DNA of 64,000 bases. It comes from Falsiroseomonas sp051859025 (lineage in GTDB: Bacteria; Pseudomonadota; Alphaproteobacteria; Acetobacterales; Acetobacteraceae). The notes beneath the pieces are model-generated. The model was not told the origin of the DNA. It did no database searches and saw nothing but the letters and a program-made list of their open reading frames with translations. The stretch spans positions 1 to 64,000 of the forward strand of contig NZ_JBHYGL010000010.1 of the NCBI RefSeq assembly GCF_051859025.1. Reading direction: 5' to 3'. Made by a program: the position numbers and the translations under genes. Below are positions 7,701 to 22,700 of the stretch, piece by piece; position 1 is the first letter of the stretch; the number at the start of each line of letters is the position of its first letter.

Positions 7701-10700
7701 CCGCTACATTAGTTGCCTCATCCGAACTCACATCGATAATCGAACCCGTCGACGACTGCAGGGAGACGGCACCACCCGTGACCCTAGTAACACTCACGTC
7801 GCCGTTGGCAGTAACGTTGACAATGCCGGACCCGGCATTGAGCGCGGCATCGCCGGACATGGTGAGCGCGCCGGCGGCTGTCAGCGCCAGCCCCGTCCCG
7901 GAGACGACGCCCGACACGCCCACGCCCCCACCAGACTTGAATGTCGCGGACCTGCCCGATGCAAGCGCGCCAAGAGACACACCTCCAGACGAAGTCAGCC
8001 ACGTCCCACCCGCGACCCTGCCCGATATCGTGCCGGTTACGGCAACATTCAGGTCGGCAAGACCGACCTGGCCGGCATCACCGCCAGCGGTGAGATCCAG
8101 GGATGCTGCCGTGACGTTGTTTGCCTCCGCTGCTGTTCCATCGACAATCGAACCAGCGGTGCTGATCAACGTAACCGCACCACCCGTGACTCTCGCCAAC
8201 GTCATCTGCCCGGCGGCCGTAAGCCGGGCCGCGCCCGAACCGCCGGCACTCACGATGGCCGTCGACGCCATCGCAATAGACCCGAGATCTACCGCAACAT
8301 CGACGCTTGCGGCCTGAATCGCGTTGAGGATCGACAGGGACATACTCGAGGCTATCGAGGCAGCGCCTGTGGCCGTCACAGTCCCGATGCTGATGGAATT
8401 CGACGAACCCCTTACAGTGGGATCCAGGAGGATCAAGGCGACGTTTCCTGCCCCCGCGGTGGCCGACGAGATGCTCGCCGAGTCGATGTACAGCGGCGTC
8501 GCTGCCGTCCCGCCGATACCACCCTGCGGCGCCGATAGGATGACCATATTGGCTCTGACATTGCGCGAGGACCCGGCCTGATTATCGCTGATCGAGCCCG
8601 TGTCGGAATTCAGCACTGCCGTGTTGCCCATGATCTGAGACACCAGCAGGTTCCCGTAGGCCGACGCTGTCGCAGTGCCCATGCCGGCGTCCAACAGACT
8701 GCCGGAGTTCATTGTTAGGTCCCCGGACCTGGTACGGAGCGTGGCGTGCGTACCGCGCGCCGTGTCGGTCAACGTCAAAGCCTGTCCTGCGTCAACCACC
8801 AATGACAGACCTGCACGTGCGTAGTCGACCTGCAGCGACCCGGCCGCAGTGATGGCGATGTATCCGTTGGCAGTTGCCGACTTGAGAACGTCCGCATCGA
8901 CCACCAGGCCGGAGCTTTCACTTGACACACCGATGCTGCCCTTCGCATCGAGGGTCAGAATGGTGCCGTCCAGGTTGATGAGAGAACCCGCCTTATTGTC
9001 GACGATATTCCCGTCTGCCGTGAGCGTTACCTCCGTCCCGCCCAACGACGTGAGGTAGATATCCGCCATCGCCGAAATGCTGACGGTTCCCGCGCTGGTC
9101 AGTCTGGACCCGGTCCCCATGAGGAACGACCCGGCGCTATTTCCCGTCGAAAGCACAGTCAGATCGACCGAACCGGCATCGATAGACTGGGTGACAGTCA
9201 GGCTGCCATGCGCCGTTGCAACCAGATTGCCTCCCACACTCAGGTCGACGATGTTCACCGCCCCGAACGTCTCGAGGTAAGCAGCACCGCCCGCCGTGCA
9301 ACCGGCGAGATTGCGCACATCCAGGTCGAGGTCGGCCACACCCGGTGCGCCGGCCCTACCGCCGGCGTTGAGTGTCAACGTGCCGCTCGATGTCACGTTC
9401 GCGAATTCGGCTGCAGTCGTGTCTGTGACGTCCCCCGTTTGGCTCCAGATCGAGACTGCCGGCGCCAAGACGGCCGATACGCCGACGTCTCCGTTGCCAA
9501 TGAGCGTGACTGACGTAGTGCCCTCGACGACCGACCCGTCCTGCAGTGTCAGCACGCCCCCGAACGCCGCGAGATAGACCTGAGATGCAAACACGCTGCC
9601 CGTGACGCTGAGGCTCGTGTCTGATTCTAGCTTCGCTACTCCCGCCGACTGCATCGTTGTCAGCGTCGTTGCGCCTGCCACGTCGAGGTGAATCGACCCC
9701 GCAATGGCGGAAACATTCGAGATCAGCGGCGTAGTCACGGAAAGCAGGCTGGATGGAGCACCGATGCTGCCGGTCGACGACACGATCACCAGCGCCGTGT
9801 TCGCCGTAATGAGGGCAAGCGAGTCGACTTCCAGCACGCTGCCTACCGCGCTGATGCTGATGCCCTCGCCCTTCACCAGGGACAGTCGCGCGTCCTCCGC
9901 TGTGGTGATCGACACAGAACCCGTTCCTGCATCAAGGAGTGCGCCAGCCCCCATTGTGAAGCGTCCCGTCGCGCCGCTGCCCTGCGTCTCGAGGGTGACA
10001 CCCTCGGCGGCCATGACGGTCTCCAACTGAACTGCTTTCAAGGCGACCAGATCGAGGGCTTCATCAGCGCCGATCGTGCCGATGGAGAGCGCGCTCTCGG
10101 ACAGCAGGTAGATTGAGCCGCCGGCTGTCAGAGACCCGATCCGCGCGACAGCAATGGTGATGGGCGTGAGGGTAGAACTACCGATGGAGCCCGAAGCGAC
10201 ACCATCCAGCGTTGCGCCGGTGAGGTTAGTGTAGCCGGCAGACAGCGCCGACAAGACGGCGCCGCCAATGTTCAGGGTGATGTCATCGCCAGTCACACTT
10301 GCGACAGTCAAGCCGCCACCGATCGTCGTCAGTTCAACATCGCCATCAGTGCTGATGACCGCGGCGGACGTCATTGTCATCGCACCGCCAGTCGTGACCA
10401 GTGTAATCGAGTCGAGAACGCCCCCCGCACCGGCGGAAACTGTCCCCGTGATTGTGGCAGCCCCCGTGATGTCAAGCTCGACCAGCCCGCCGGCAGTCAC
10501 GCTGCCGATGCTCGTCGCACCCGTCACGTCGATATAGGTAGAACCGGCAGTCGCCCTGCTACGGGCAATGGTCGTCGCCATGACGGCGAACGGCGTGGCG
10601 GAACTACCGATATCGATGCCGGCATGGAGATCGAGTGAATCCGCCTTTACCGCCAAACCTGGTCCGCTGTTACTGATCGATCCGGCGTTGGCCGTCACAT

Positions 10701-13700
10701 CGACCGCTCCGCCAGTCACGCCGTGTAGCGACACGCTGGCTGCCGCGTCGATGCTGACAGCGCCGCTACCCGCGCTCATCGTCGCGGTCGGCGAGACCGT
10801 GATGTTCCCGGCGGTCGTGGAGACATCGATCGAGGCCGCGGTCGTCGTACCGGTAAAGGTGATGGCTCCGCTGCCCGCCATCACAAGGTCATCCGCGACA
10901 GTCAGTGTCGTCACCGCTACCGTGCCGGCCGTCGTCACGTACATCGCGCCACCGACATCCGCGGCAAGAAGGAGTGGCGTTTCAATTCGCAGCGGTGCGG
11001 ACGTCATGCCAACGTCGCCGCCCGCGTCAATCGTCAGCGACACCGTGGCCTTGACGTCCGGCACCGCGACGGTTGGGTCCCCCTGGATCTCACCGCCCGC
11101 GGTGAGGTCGACGACGCCCCCGACCACGTCGCCGAGCGTGATGTCGCCCGTCGCAACGAAGGTGATCGCGCCCGATGCCGCATCGAGCGTCACGCCCGCG
11201 CCCATGACGATGTCACCGGCTTCGGCCTCAACCAACGCACTGGCCACGGCGGAATCGGCCGTGAGTGTCAGACCGTGCGTCGATGACAGGGCGAGGTCGC
11301 CATTCGCCATCGTGATGGCGCCAACGACACTCTCTCGCGTCGTCCGGATGACCGCATCGCCGCCGGCGGTGATGCTGGTCACCGTCGTGACCTCAAGCAA
11401 TAGCGGCGTGCCAGTCATACCAATCGTCGTGCCCGCATCCAGCGTCACGCTCGTTGCCATGACAACGGCATCCAACTGGCCGCTCGCCGTACCGATGCTG
11501 CCCGACGCCGCCTGAATAGTGACCGCCCCACCCTGCACGTCGGAGAGGACGACGCTGCCAGAGGCGTCAAGCCCGATGTTGCCGGATGTCGAGATCAGGG
11601 TTGCCCCGTCATCCATCGTCACGTCGCCCGCGGTCGCCGTGACATTGACGTCCGCCGCCCCGTTCAGTTGAAGGCTGCCAGCCGTGGCGCCGACAACGAA
11701 GGCGATGCTACCGGCCGAGATGTTCTGCGCATCGGTCGACTGCACCATGTCGGTGATCGCCAGTGCCGCATCGGCGCTGATATCGATGCTACCCCCCGCA
11801 TCGCCCCCTTCGAGCGTTGTCGCGCCGCTGAAGGTGGCGTTGATGTCCGACCCTGCCTCGAACTCGGCGATGACCGGCGCCGCGATCGCCACCGCCTTCG
11901 CAGAGGAACCAAGGCTTCCACCCGCCGTCATGTAAAGCACGCTTGCTGAGATGAGCGAGTTGCCACCCACCGCGCTGATGTCACCCTCGACATGCACTGT
12001 GGCGTCCGCGGTGGTCGACAGTTGCGCAATCACGGCGTCGCCGGTGACGGCGATCTCCACCTGGCTGTCTCCCGCATCGAGCGTCGCGGTGCTGGCCATG
12101 CGGAAGTCGCCGGCGCTGCCCAGCCCCGTCGTCTTGATGCTCACGCCCTCACCCGAGATGCTCCCGGTCAGGGTCACCGCTTCATCGCCCTGTACGCTCA
12201 CGGCGCCGATGCCCGACATGGTGCCGATGGAGATCGCTGTCGTCGCCTCCACGGCCAGCAACCCGCCCGCCGTGAGCGAGCCGATCGTGTCGACCGCGAG
12301 AACGATAGGCGCTTGGGCGCCCGCGCCCACCGCACCGCCGATGACGCCGTTCACGGTAGTCGCTTCGACATTCACCCCCGACTTGCTGCTCAGCAGCGAT
12401 CCGCCTGCGCTGTTCAGGACGACATCGTCGCCCGTGACATACGCAACGGTCACGTCGCCACTGGCGTCAAGGGTGACGTCGTCGTTACCCGCTTCGATGG
12501 TGGAGTTCTGCCCCATCAAGACAGCGCCGCCGCTGCTGGTGATCGAGACGCCAGAACCACTCAGAGCACCAGCCGTGGACACCGTGCCCGTGCCGTCCAC
12601 ATCAATGACACCACCCGCGGTGAGGCGGCCAATCGTCGTCGCCCCCGCCACATCAAGCCGTACGGCACCATCGGCATCGACCGCCGTGACCGTCGCCGCC
12701 GAAATTCGAAGCGCATTGCCGGCGGCTCCCACCGCCGTACCGGCATCCAGTGTCAGGCTCGTCGCGCTAATCGCAAGGCCCGATCCCACATTCAGGATAC
12801 CCCCGCTCCGCGCCGTCACATCAACCGCTCCGCCAGTCACGCCGTGGAGCGACACGCTGGCTGCCGCGTCGATGCTGACAGCGCCGCTACCCGCGCTCAT
12901 CGTCGCGGTCGGCGAGACCGTGATGTTCCCGGCGGTCGTGGAGACATCGATCGAGGCCGCGGTCGTCGTACCGGTAAAGGTGATGGCTCCGCTGCCCGCC
13001 ATCACAAGGTCATCCGCGACAGTCAGTGTCGTCACCGCTACCGTGCCGGCCGTCGTCACGTACATCGCGCCACCGACATCCGCGGCAAGAAGGAGTGGCG
13101 TTTCAATTCGCAGCGGTGCGGACGTCATGCCAACGTCGCCGCCCGCGTCAATCGTCAGCGACACCGTGGCCTTGACGTCCGGCACCGCGACGGTTGGGTC
13201 CCCCTGGATCTCACCGCCCGCGGTGAGGTCGACGACGCCCCCGACCACGTCGCCGAGCGTGATGTCGCCCGTCGCAACGAAGGTGATCGCGCCCGATGCC
13301 GCATCGAGCGTCACGCCCGCGCCCATGACGATGTCACCGGCTTCGGCCTCAACCAACGCACTGGCCACGGCGGAATCGGCCGTGAGTGTCAGACCGTGCG
13401 TCGATGACAGGGCGAGGTCGCCATTCGCCATCGTGATGGCGCCAACGACACTCTCTCGCGTCGTCCGGATGACCGCATCGCCGCCGGCGGTGATGCTGGT
13501 CACCGTCGTGACCTCAAGCAATAGCGGCGTGCCAGTCATACCAATCGTCGTGCCCGCATCCAGCGTCACGCTCGTTGCCATGACAACGGCATCCAACTGG
13601 CCGCTCGCCGTACCGATGCTGCCCGACGCCGCCTGAATAGTGACCGCCCCACCCTGCACGTCGGAGAGGACGACGCTGCCAGAGGCGTCAAGCCCGATGT

Positions 13701-16700
13701 TGCCGGATGTCGAGATCAGGGTTGCCCCGTCATCCATCGTCACGTCGCCCGCGGTCGCCGTGACATTGACGTCCGCCGCCCCGTTCAGTTGAAGGCTGCC
13801 AGCCGTGGCGCCGACAACGAAGGCGATGCTACCGGCCGAGATGTTCTGCGCATCGGTCGACTGCACCATGTCGGTGATCGCCAGTGCCGCATCGGCGCTG
13901 ATATCGATGCTACCCCCCGCATCGCCCCCTTCGAGCGTTGTCGCGCCGCTGAAGGTGGCGTTGATGTCCGACCCTGCCTCGAACTCGGCGATGACCGGCG
14001 CCGCGATCGCCACCGCCTTCGCAGAGGAACCAAGGCTTCCACCCGCCGTCATGTAAAGCACGCTTGCTGAGATGAGCGAGTTGCCACCCACCGCGCTGAT
14101 GTCACCCTCGACATGCACTGTGGCGTCCGCGGTGGTCGACAGTTGCGCAATCACGGCGTCGCCGGTGACGGCGATCTCCACCTGGCTGTCTCCCGCATCG
14201 AGCGTCGCGGTGCTGGCCATGCGGAAGTCGCCGGCGCTGCCCAGCCCCGTCGTCTTGATGCTCACGCCCTCACCCGAGATGCTCCCGGTCAGGGTCACCG
14301 CTTCATCGCCCTGTACGCTCACGGCGCCGATGCCCGACATGGTGCCGATGGAGATCGCTGTCGTCGCCTCCACGGCCAGCAACCCGCCCGCCGTGAGCGA
14401 GCCGATCGTGTCGACCGCGAGAACGATAGGCGCTTGGGCGCCCGCGCCCACCGCACCGCCGATGACGCCGTTCACGGTAGTCGCTTCGACATTCACCCCC
14501 GACTTGCTGCTCAGCAGCGATCCGCCTGCGCTGTTCAGGACGACATCGTCGCCCGTGACATACGCAACGGTCACGTCGCCACTGGCGTCAAGGGTGACGT
14601 CGTCGTTACCCGCTTCGATGGTGGAGTTCTGCCCCATCAAGACAGCGCCGCCGCTGCTGGTGATCGAGACGCCAGAACCACTCAGAGCACCAGCCGTGGA
14701 CACCGTGCCCGTGCCGTCCACATCAATGACACCACCCGCGGTGAGGCGGCCAATCGTCGTCGCCCCCGCCACATCAAGCCGTACGGCACCATCGGCATCG
14801 ACCGCCGTGACCGTCGCCGCCGAAATTCGAAGCGCATTGCCGGCGGCTCCCACCGCCGTACCGGCATCCAGTGTCAGGCTCGTCGCGCTAATCGCAAGGC
14901 CCGATCCCACATTCAGGATACCCCCGCTCCGCGCCGTCACATCAACCGCTCCGCCAGTCACGCCGTGGAGGGTAGCGGACCCGTTGGCATCAATGTTGAT
15001 TGCACCGTTACCCGCACTGAGCGAGGACGACGCACTCATCGCCACATCGCCCGTATTGGTGGTGATAGTCGCGGAGCCGACGGTGTTGTTGCCCGCCAAC
15101 GTAACGCCCGCCGTGGCATCCACCGTGACCGATCCGCCGACGTCCAGCCCGGCCATGGCGATCGTGTTCGTGAAGGAAATCGCCAGGTCACCGACGACCA
15201 CGGCGGCCGTCATACTCGGTGTTGACACCTTCAGTGGCGTCGCAACGCTGCCAACATCACCACCGGCATCGATAGCGAGGGAGGCGCTGGCGACAACGTC
15301 GGCGGAATTCGACTGACTGCCAATCGAACCGACCGCCTCCAGCGTAACGGCGCCGCCGGTGATCTCGGCAAGCGTCATGTCACCGGCCGCAGAGAGCATG
15401 ATGGCCCCCGAACCCGCGGAGATGCTGGAGCCGGCACCCATTTCGAGCGACCCGCCCGCCACGTCGATGTCGGCACGTCCCACAGTGACAGTCGAACTGA
15501 AGGTCAACGCATCATCTGCGCTCACAGCCAGGTACCCGCCATTCGTCGTCACCGTACCAATGGTGACCGCCCCTGACAGCTGGAGCGTCGCATCACCATG
15601 AGAGGTGACGCTGCTGATGGTCGGCGCATTCACCACGAACGCCTGTGCCGCTGATCCCACCGCGCCGCCGGCATCGATTGTCAGGAACGCCGACGATACC
15701 ATCGAACCGAAGGTGGTAGAGACGTCGCCACCGCTGGTGATGGTTATCGTGCCGCCGGAAAGATCGGATAGCGTCGCGTCATCCGCTGCATGCACCGTGA
15801 GTGTCGCAGCACCGACGTCGATCGACGTGCCGCTACTCATGGTAATGTCACCAACCGTACTGGTCAGCGTGCTGCTGTATCCATTTGTTGAAATGCCGCC
15901 GCTGGTGAAGACGATGCTGGACGCTGTGATGTCGAGCAAGTCGTACGCCGACAGGCTGTCGGAGATGAAGACGGTTCCACTCGCAACGATCTTGATCGAG
16001 ACGCCGGCATTCAGTTCGCTACCGATGGTGAGATCGCCCAGCGCGGTGACATCCAGCATGCCGGCATAGTTCCCGGCGATGCTTCCGCCCGCCTGCACTG
16101 TAAGCACCTTGTCCACGGTGCCGGACGCCACGGGCGTCGTCTTGCTGTAGAATTCAAGGCCATTCAGATGGCTGTCGTCGTTAAGGCTCTGCGCGTTGAA
16201 GCTGTAGGAGCGAACGTCAATCGAAACGTCATCCAGCGACGCCTCGTAAAGATAAGCCGAGGTCAGGACCTCCACGCCGCCATTGTTGTAGCCGGCGTCC
16301 ACGAGATCGATAGTGACGCCGGCAACGCCCTGCAGGGTAACGCTGTTTGTGGCGACGTCGTTGGCCAGAACGGCGGAACCCACCGCCAACGTACCCCTGG
16401 TCGATACGTACAGGACGCCGGACTTCATATCGACGTCGAGCGTGACCGTCCTCGATGACGCCGATGAGGTATCCCTGAACTTCACATTGCCCGCGGAGGA
16501 CAGACTAAGTCCGACGTCGCTCGCCGCGCCCGACAAGGCAGCACGCAGATCGATGCTGTTCCCCGCCGCCACCGTCAAGGAACCGACCGACAAGGTCTTG
16601 AGAGCGGTGTTGCTGGTACCATTCAACGCATTGGTGACCGAACCGCCTGCGTCGATGAAGACCGCGCCGGTCGCCGTGATGCCGACCTTGTCCAGATCCA

Positions 16701-19700
16701 GGCTGCCATCTGCTGTCAGATAGACCTGGCCGTCCGGGCCGAGCGCCGTGATGTCAACGGATGCAGGAACAAGCGAGCCCGCATCAAGCGTAACCGTGCT
16801 GGTATACTCGGTATGGGTCGTGGCTGTTGCATTGTCCGCAATGGCCGCGCTGGTCATGTAGTCTCGCTGCAAGCCACCGATGACAATGCGGGAGAGCCTG
16901 GTGCTATCGCTGATCAGTGCGCCCGCCGCCGAATAAATGGCGATGCCCGCCGTGTCCGACCCAACGGCCTCAGCCGAGTTGGTCAGGAAAGTGCCCGTGG
17001 TGGACCCACCACTGCCATCGAATTCGATACCGCGATGGATATAGAGGCCGCTACGCTTGATTTGGTAATAGCCGGTCGCATCCTTCAAATACGTTGCGCC
17101 GCTCGTGCCGACATAGATCGCGTCGCCGGTATTGGCGTCCAGCGACTGCGCTATCTGGCCGACCGTACCGCTCGTCGAAAGGACGAGCGCCGAAACTGCC
17201 TGGCCACTGGCGGTCCGGATGGGCGCCGCCACGGTGATGTTGCCGCCGGAGTGGATCTCCAGGCTATTCCCGCCCATTGTCACGGCCCCGTCGATCACCA
17301 CGTTGGCGTCGGACTCGATGACGATGTTCAGGGCCTGGTACGCCGCGCCGGTCGGCAGAGCGAACACGCCGCTGCTGATGAATGTGACCGTATTGGCGGC
17401 GTCCGCCACTCCCTCGATGAGCAATGTGCCACCCGCATCCAGCGTCAGGGAATGGCCGCCGCTTGCGCCAGACCCGTTACCGTCTGCGACGAGGAGATCG
17501 CCGGCCGCCGTGAGGACAAGCTCACCCGCTGCACCGCCGGCTCTTGCGTTCATCACCGTCAAGGATTCGGTTGTGTTGATCGTGACGTTGCCGGCAGTAG
17601 TCGTCGCGTCGTGCAAGGTGACGGACGTTGTGCCAGCCACAGGGTCGATCGACAGGCTGATGTTGCCGGTCGTCGTGGTGGCCGTGATCTCGTCCGTCGC
17701 GAGGCCAAGGCCCGTAATGCCGGTCGACGCCGTCAGTGAGACGGCGGCACCGGTAACGGTGATTGCCTCCGTCCCCAGAACGGTGATGGCACCCGCCGTC
17801 GATGTCAGCGCGACGTCCGTACTGGCCGTGCCGGCCGAGACCAGTTTGACGGCAAGGCCGCCTGTGTTGCTGATGGTGATGTCGCCGTCGGTCGCCGCCG
17901 CACGCGTGACGACAAGGCCCGCGGAACGCGCATTGCTCACCGTGATCCCGCCGCTGGCCGCCGCGATCAGATCGATGCTCGCCACCTTCGTATCCAGGTC
18001 GATACCGCCGGCGGCCAGTACAATCAGGTCCGTACCGGTCACCAGCCCACCAGCATGCTGGCTCAGCGTCCCTGCAGCCGTCAGCGTGATAGTGCTGCCC
18101 TTGATGGTGCCAACGGATAGTGCCGTTCCGCTGTCCTGGGTCTCAATAGTGACGTCACCTGTTGCCGCTTGCGCCGTGACAACACTCATCGCGCCGCGCG
18201 CGCTCAGCGCAATATCCCCGCTGCCTGTCACCGTGGCGCTAGCGCTGGCGGCGTCGATCGTGACCGACAAGTCACCAGCCGCCGTCGCCGAGAGCACGGC
18301 CGCGGATACGGCATCGCCCTCAGCCGTCACCGAACCTGCGGCCGCCGTCAGGGTCAGCGTGCCCGCCGCTGCGATGCGCGCGCCATTCGTATCAATGTCG
18401 CCGGAGGTACCACCCGCCGTCATGGTGACGCCGCCGGCCTGGATCGATGTCCCGACCGTACCGGTCACAGAGCCGCCGCCGGCAGACGCCTGACCCGCGA
18501 GGAAGGTCGCGTACCCGCCGCCCGTCGCAACGCTGCCACCCAGATCAATCGCCCCACCGGCCAGCACCGTCACTGCGGCCGTCGCTCCGGTCGCGGCAAC
18601 GGACGAAGCCGCGCCAAGGGTCATCACTTCCCCGGCCGTGAGCGCGATGTTGCTCGTCGCGCTCAGGGAGGAGATCGCCGCGTCGGTATCCGCCGCCGTC
18701 GTGCCATCGGGCAGTTTCCCGAGGACCGCAATGTCGTCGCCCGCCGTGATGGCAAGGGTCCCCGCGGTTGCCGTCACCGCGCCGGACACACTCACATCGC
18801 TCCCGGCACCGATGGAAACTGACTGGCCGGAAATCGCGGTACCGCTGAAGGCGCCGAAATTGACGCTGCTGTCATCCGACACGCGCACAAGGCGCGTCAC
18901 GGTGCGGTCGGACGTTGTCGTCTGCTGCGTGTAGGCAGTGCTCTCGTAGGATTGAACCGTCGCGTTCTGGCGTTCGAACGTCGCGTAGACCGGCCGATCC
19001 GCCATGACATCCGTCGGCTTCGTCACCGCGGCGAAGTTCATGGTCAGGCGCGTATCAGTGATCGTGTTCCAGGTCGACTTCCAGTTGTAGTTGTAGTGCT
19101 GCATCGTCTCCGCGACCCAGCCGGAATCCCATCTATCGGAGGTGTTCCAGTCCTGGTAGCGCTTTGATTCCTTGACATAGTAGTTGTACGAGCCGGCGGT
19201 ACCCTTCCTGTCGGACTCGCGCATGCTCTGCCAATGGCGGTTCCCCTCGTACCAGTCGCGACTCCAACTCCATTCGTCCCGGTCACCGCCGACCTTGTCC
19301 CAGTTGCCCCAATTATACACCCAATCGCCATAGGCGCTGGTGTCGACGCTCGTCGCATGAGGATCGAGCCCCGCATGGGCGACGTACGTGGTGCCGGCGG
19401 AGGTCGCGCCCGTCGTGCTCAGGGTTGTGTCAAGGTAGGTCTGCGTCGCAATGACGTTCCGGCCCGTCCCGGTATCCGTCTTGCTCGTGCTGTTGTTCGC
19501 TTCGACGGTCCAGAGCGGCGTGGCGGTCTGGGCGACCGCGGCGGTACCCTCTCGCCCGTCATAGACCTCATAGGTCCGCGTGCCGCCACTGACGTAGGAA
19601 ACCGTCCAGCGCGCGGGGCTGTTGTCCTGGTCATCGACCACGGCGCTGGCGGCCGCATTGTGGACCGTGCGCTTGTTGGTGGTGTAGTCGACCAGCGTGG

Positions 19701-22700
19701 TCCTGTCCTGGAGGTACTTGACCTTGGCGCTGTCCTGGTAGCGGCCGACCGTTTCCTGCGCGCGGGCCGTCTCGCCCTGGCTGATGACGCGCAACAGATC
19801 GTCCGAAGCGCCATCGGGCAGCTTTATATAGATGCCCTCCCACCCCGGCAGCGGGGATGCGATCGTACTCTGCATGGAACCCGACCAGACCGGAACAGCG
19901 GCGGTGGAGGTCGTGACGCCATCCACCGTCCGCTGCAGCGTGTAGTTGCTGTAGGTGAACTGGTAGAGCGGCTTGTAGCCAAGCGTATCCAGCACGGCGG
20001 AGCGCTGCGCGTCGGTCAGCTGGCCGAAGGTCGCCTTGGCGGCGGGCGCAGCCAGGTTGTAGGCGGACCAGGCTACGGTGTTGGTGCCGGAAACGTTGTT
20101 GTAATCCGTGCCCTGGACGAAGAACTCGCGGAATATCTTGCCGTTCCAGTACCCCGTCTGGGTCAGGGTGACGTTCATCGTATAGTATTCTGAACCGATC
20201 TTGACACTTTCGGTGCCGATCTGCTCCGTCACGACGGTTGTCTCCCAAACCGTCTTTTCCTGCGTGACAGTGCCCGAAGCGACCAGCGAAGTGCCGGTCA
20301 CGACGGAAACAACCTGGCTCTGTGGGGTCAGGCTGTAGGCCGTGCGCGTGTGACTCCCGGCGTTCACCACGCCGGAATCCACCGTGACCGAACCACCCGC
20401 GAGCAGCGTGAGCGCCCCGGCCGCGGAGAGCGCCCCCCCTTCCTCGATGACGATGTTGCCGCCGGACAGATCCGTCGTCGTCAGCGTTCCCTGAAGTACC
20501 GCATCCGACGAGGACAGATTGACGCCAGCGCGGGCATCGATCGCCCCATCGGCGTCCAGCGAACCCGTGACGGTGGTATTGCCGCCCGAATTGGTCAGCA
20601 GGCGGGCGCCACTGTCGACCACACCGGCGAGATCCAGCGTGTTGCCGGTGATGGAGATACCGGCGGGCGCGGCCAGATAGGAATCGGCCGCGAGCGTCAC
20701 AACGCCGGAGGCATCGATCGCGACGGTGCCAACGGACTCCCGCGCCCGGAGGCTGGTATCGGCGGAAAGCGTCACATCTGTGCCGCTCACCGTGATCGTG
20801 CTGCGCGCATAAACGTTGCCCGCGATCAGCACCGCCGCATCACCAGCGATATCGACGGATGCGGGGCGGACCTTGACGACACCATTCTCGCGATAGATCG
20901 GGCCGATCTCGCCATTGATGGTGAGAGTGCCGGTGGCCGCCAGCGCGATCGTGCCGGCGGACCCGACATTGAGCGATGCGCCGCTCACCCGCGTCAGCAG
21001 CCCGCCCTCCTGGACCGCTCCGTTGCCATCGAGGATGAGCTCGCCGGCCGAATCGACGATCAGGCCATCCGCGTCGACGGCATTGCCGGCCACGTCGATG
21101 TTCTGGCCAGCAGCGTTCGTCTCCAGAGTCAGCGCCCTGACGGTCAGGCCATCGCCATCGGCATCGGCACCACCACCCAGGGTGATCGAAGCGCCGGCGT
21201 CGATCACAGCACCCACATCCAGCAAGCCGGCCGCGTCGACAGTGAGGCTGCCGAGGCTGCCCTCTGTCTGGATCGCGCCGCGAAGGGTGATGTCCCCGCC
21301 ACCCTCGATCGTAATCGCGCCAGGCAGCGAGCCGGCGTCCTGAATGATGGCGATCTCACTGGTGTCGCCCATGGTGATGTCGCCACTGCCGGCCGACAGG
21401 TCGATCGTGATCGACCCCGTCGCGCGGATGGCGGCGCCAGGCGTCACATTGGCGCCGGCGTCGGTCACACCAATGGTCAGCTGGCTGCCATTGATCGTCA
21501 ACGTCGCGTCAGCGCCGGCGGTTACGACGTTCCCGCTAGTGAGGGTCGCGCCGGCATTCACCTCACCGCGGAGCGCCATCGCACCGGCATCAAGCGTGAT
21601 GCTCGAAGCATTGCCGGAGGAGAGGACAACACCGCCGGCGGCGACCGTGAGCTCGCCTGCAGCGCTGAGGTCAACGCTCGAGGTCGCAAGGACGATGCCC
21701 GAAAGGCTGGATGTGCCGATCCGGATATCGTTGGCATCGGCTTCAATGGTCTTCGCCGTCACCATGCCGCTGGCAATGGTGAGCATGCCGCCCGCCGACA
21801 CATCCATCGTGCCCGAACTGGCCGTAATGGTGCCGTAGATGCCAAGGTCGCCCGTGGTGGCCTCGACCGCGAGCGCCGGCGCATTCGCGGCACCGATTGC
21901 CGTCGTCGTGACAACACCGTTGAGCGTGACGTCGACGCCCGAGATCGCCACCGTCGCATCGGTCACGATGCGGCCTGTCATCGTATCGAGTGTGACAGCG
22001 CCCGCCGTGGACGTGACCGTGATGGCCGTCAGACCCGTGCTATCCTCGCCAATGCTGCTGTTGAGCGCGATGTTGCCATCGGCTTCGATGGAGATCGTGC
22101 CGCCAGACGTCGTGTGGAGATCCGCGGTGGCAGCGATGGTCAAACCAGTGCCGCTGCCCTGCACATCGATCGTGATGTTGTTGTTGGCCGCGACTTCACC
22201 GTTCAGCGTGAGCTGCCCGGTCCCCGTGATGGTAACATCGTTGCCAGCGCCAGCCGCGCTCAGACGCCCGCTGATGGCGCCCTGGGCACCGGCATCGACT
22301 GTCAAACTACCGGCACGGACGTCGAGGGCCCCGGCTGCGGCAAGCAGCAAGCCCTCATCGCCTGCCTCGATCTCGATCTTCGCCTCCGCACCGATCATGC
22401 CGGAGATGTGCACGAGGCGGCTTTGGGAAGTGGACGCGCTCAGCAGCGTCGAATCGATTCTGACGCTTGAGTTGTCGCCTTGCGCGTTGATTGCGAAGGC
22501 TTCGGCGGCCTCGATCGTTGTCGGCGCGTCAAAGCCAAGCAGCGACTCATTCGTACTGGCCGAGAGAATGGAGAAGGAGTAGGGCCCACGCAGCTTGATG
22601 TGCCCCTCGAGCAGCGCGGCCTCGAGTTCCAGGTTTTGGGTGTCGTCGAACGGGTGCTCGGCCCCGAGCACGGGATCCGTGGGGCGGCCATTCGTGGCGG

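Noticed and set aside
11951..13636. Long plus-strand open frames opposite the giant gene (also 14072-15316, 20350-22470, 25963-27801 and others)
   Set aside because: They are mirror frames of GC-rich repeat codons, have Ala/Pro/Ser or Arg-rich random composition and no family features. Those in the 2121-bp duplication simply repeat.
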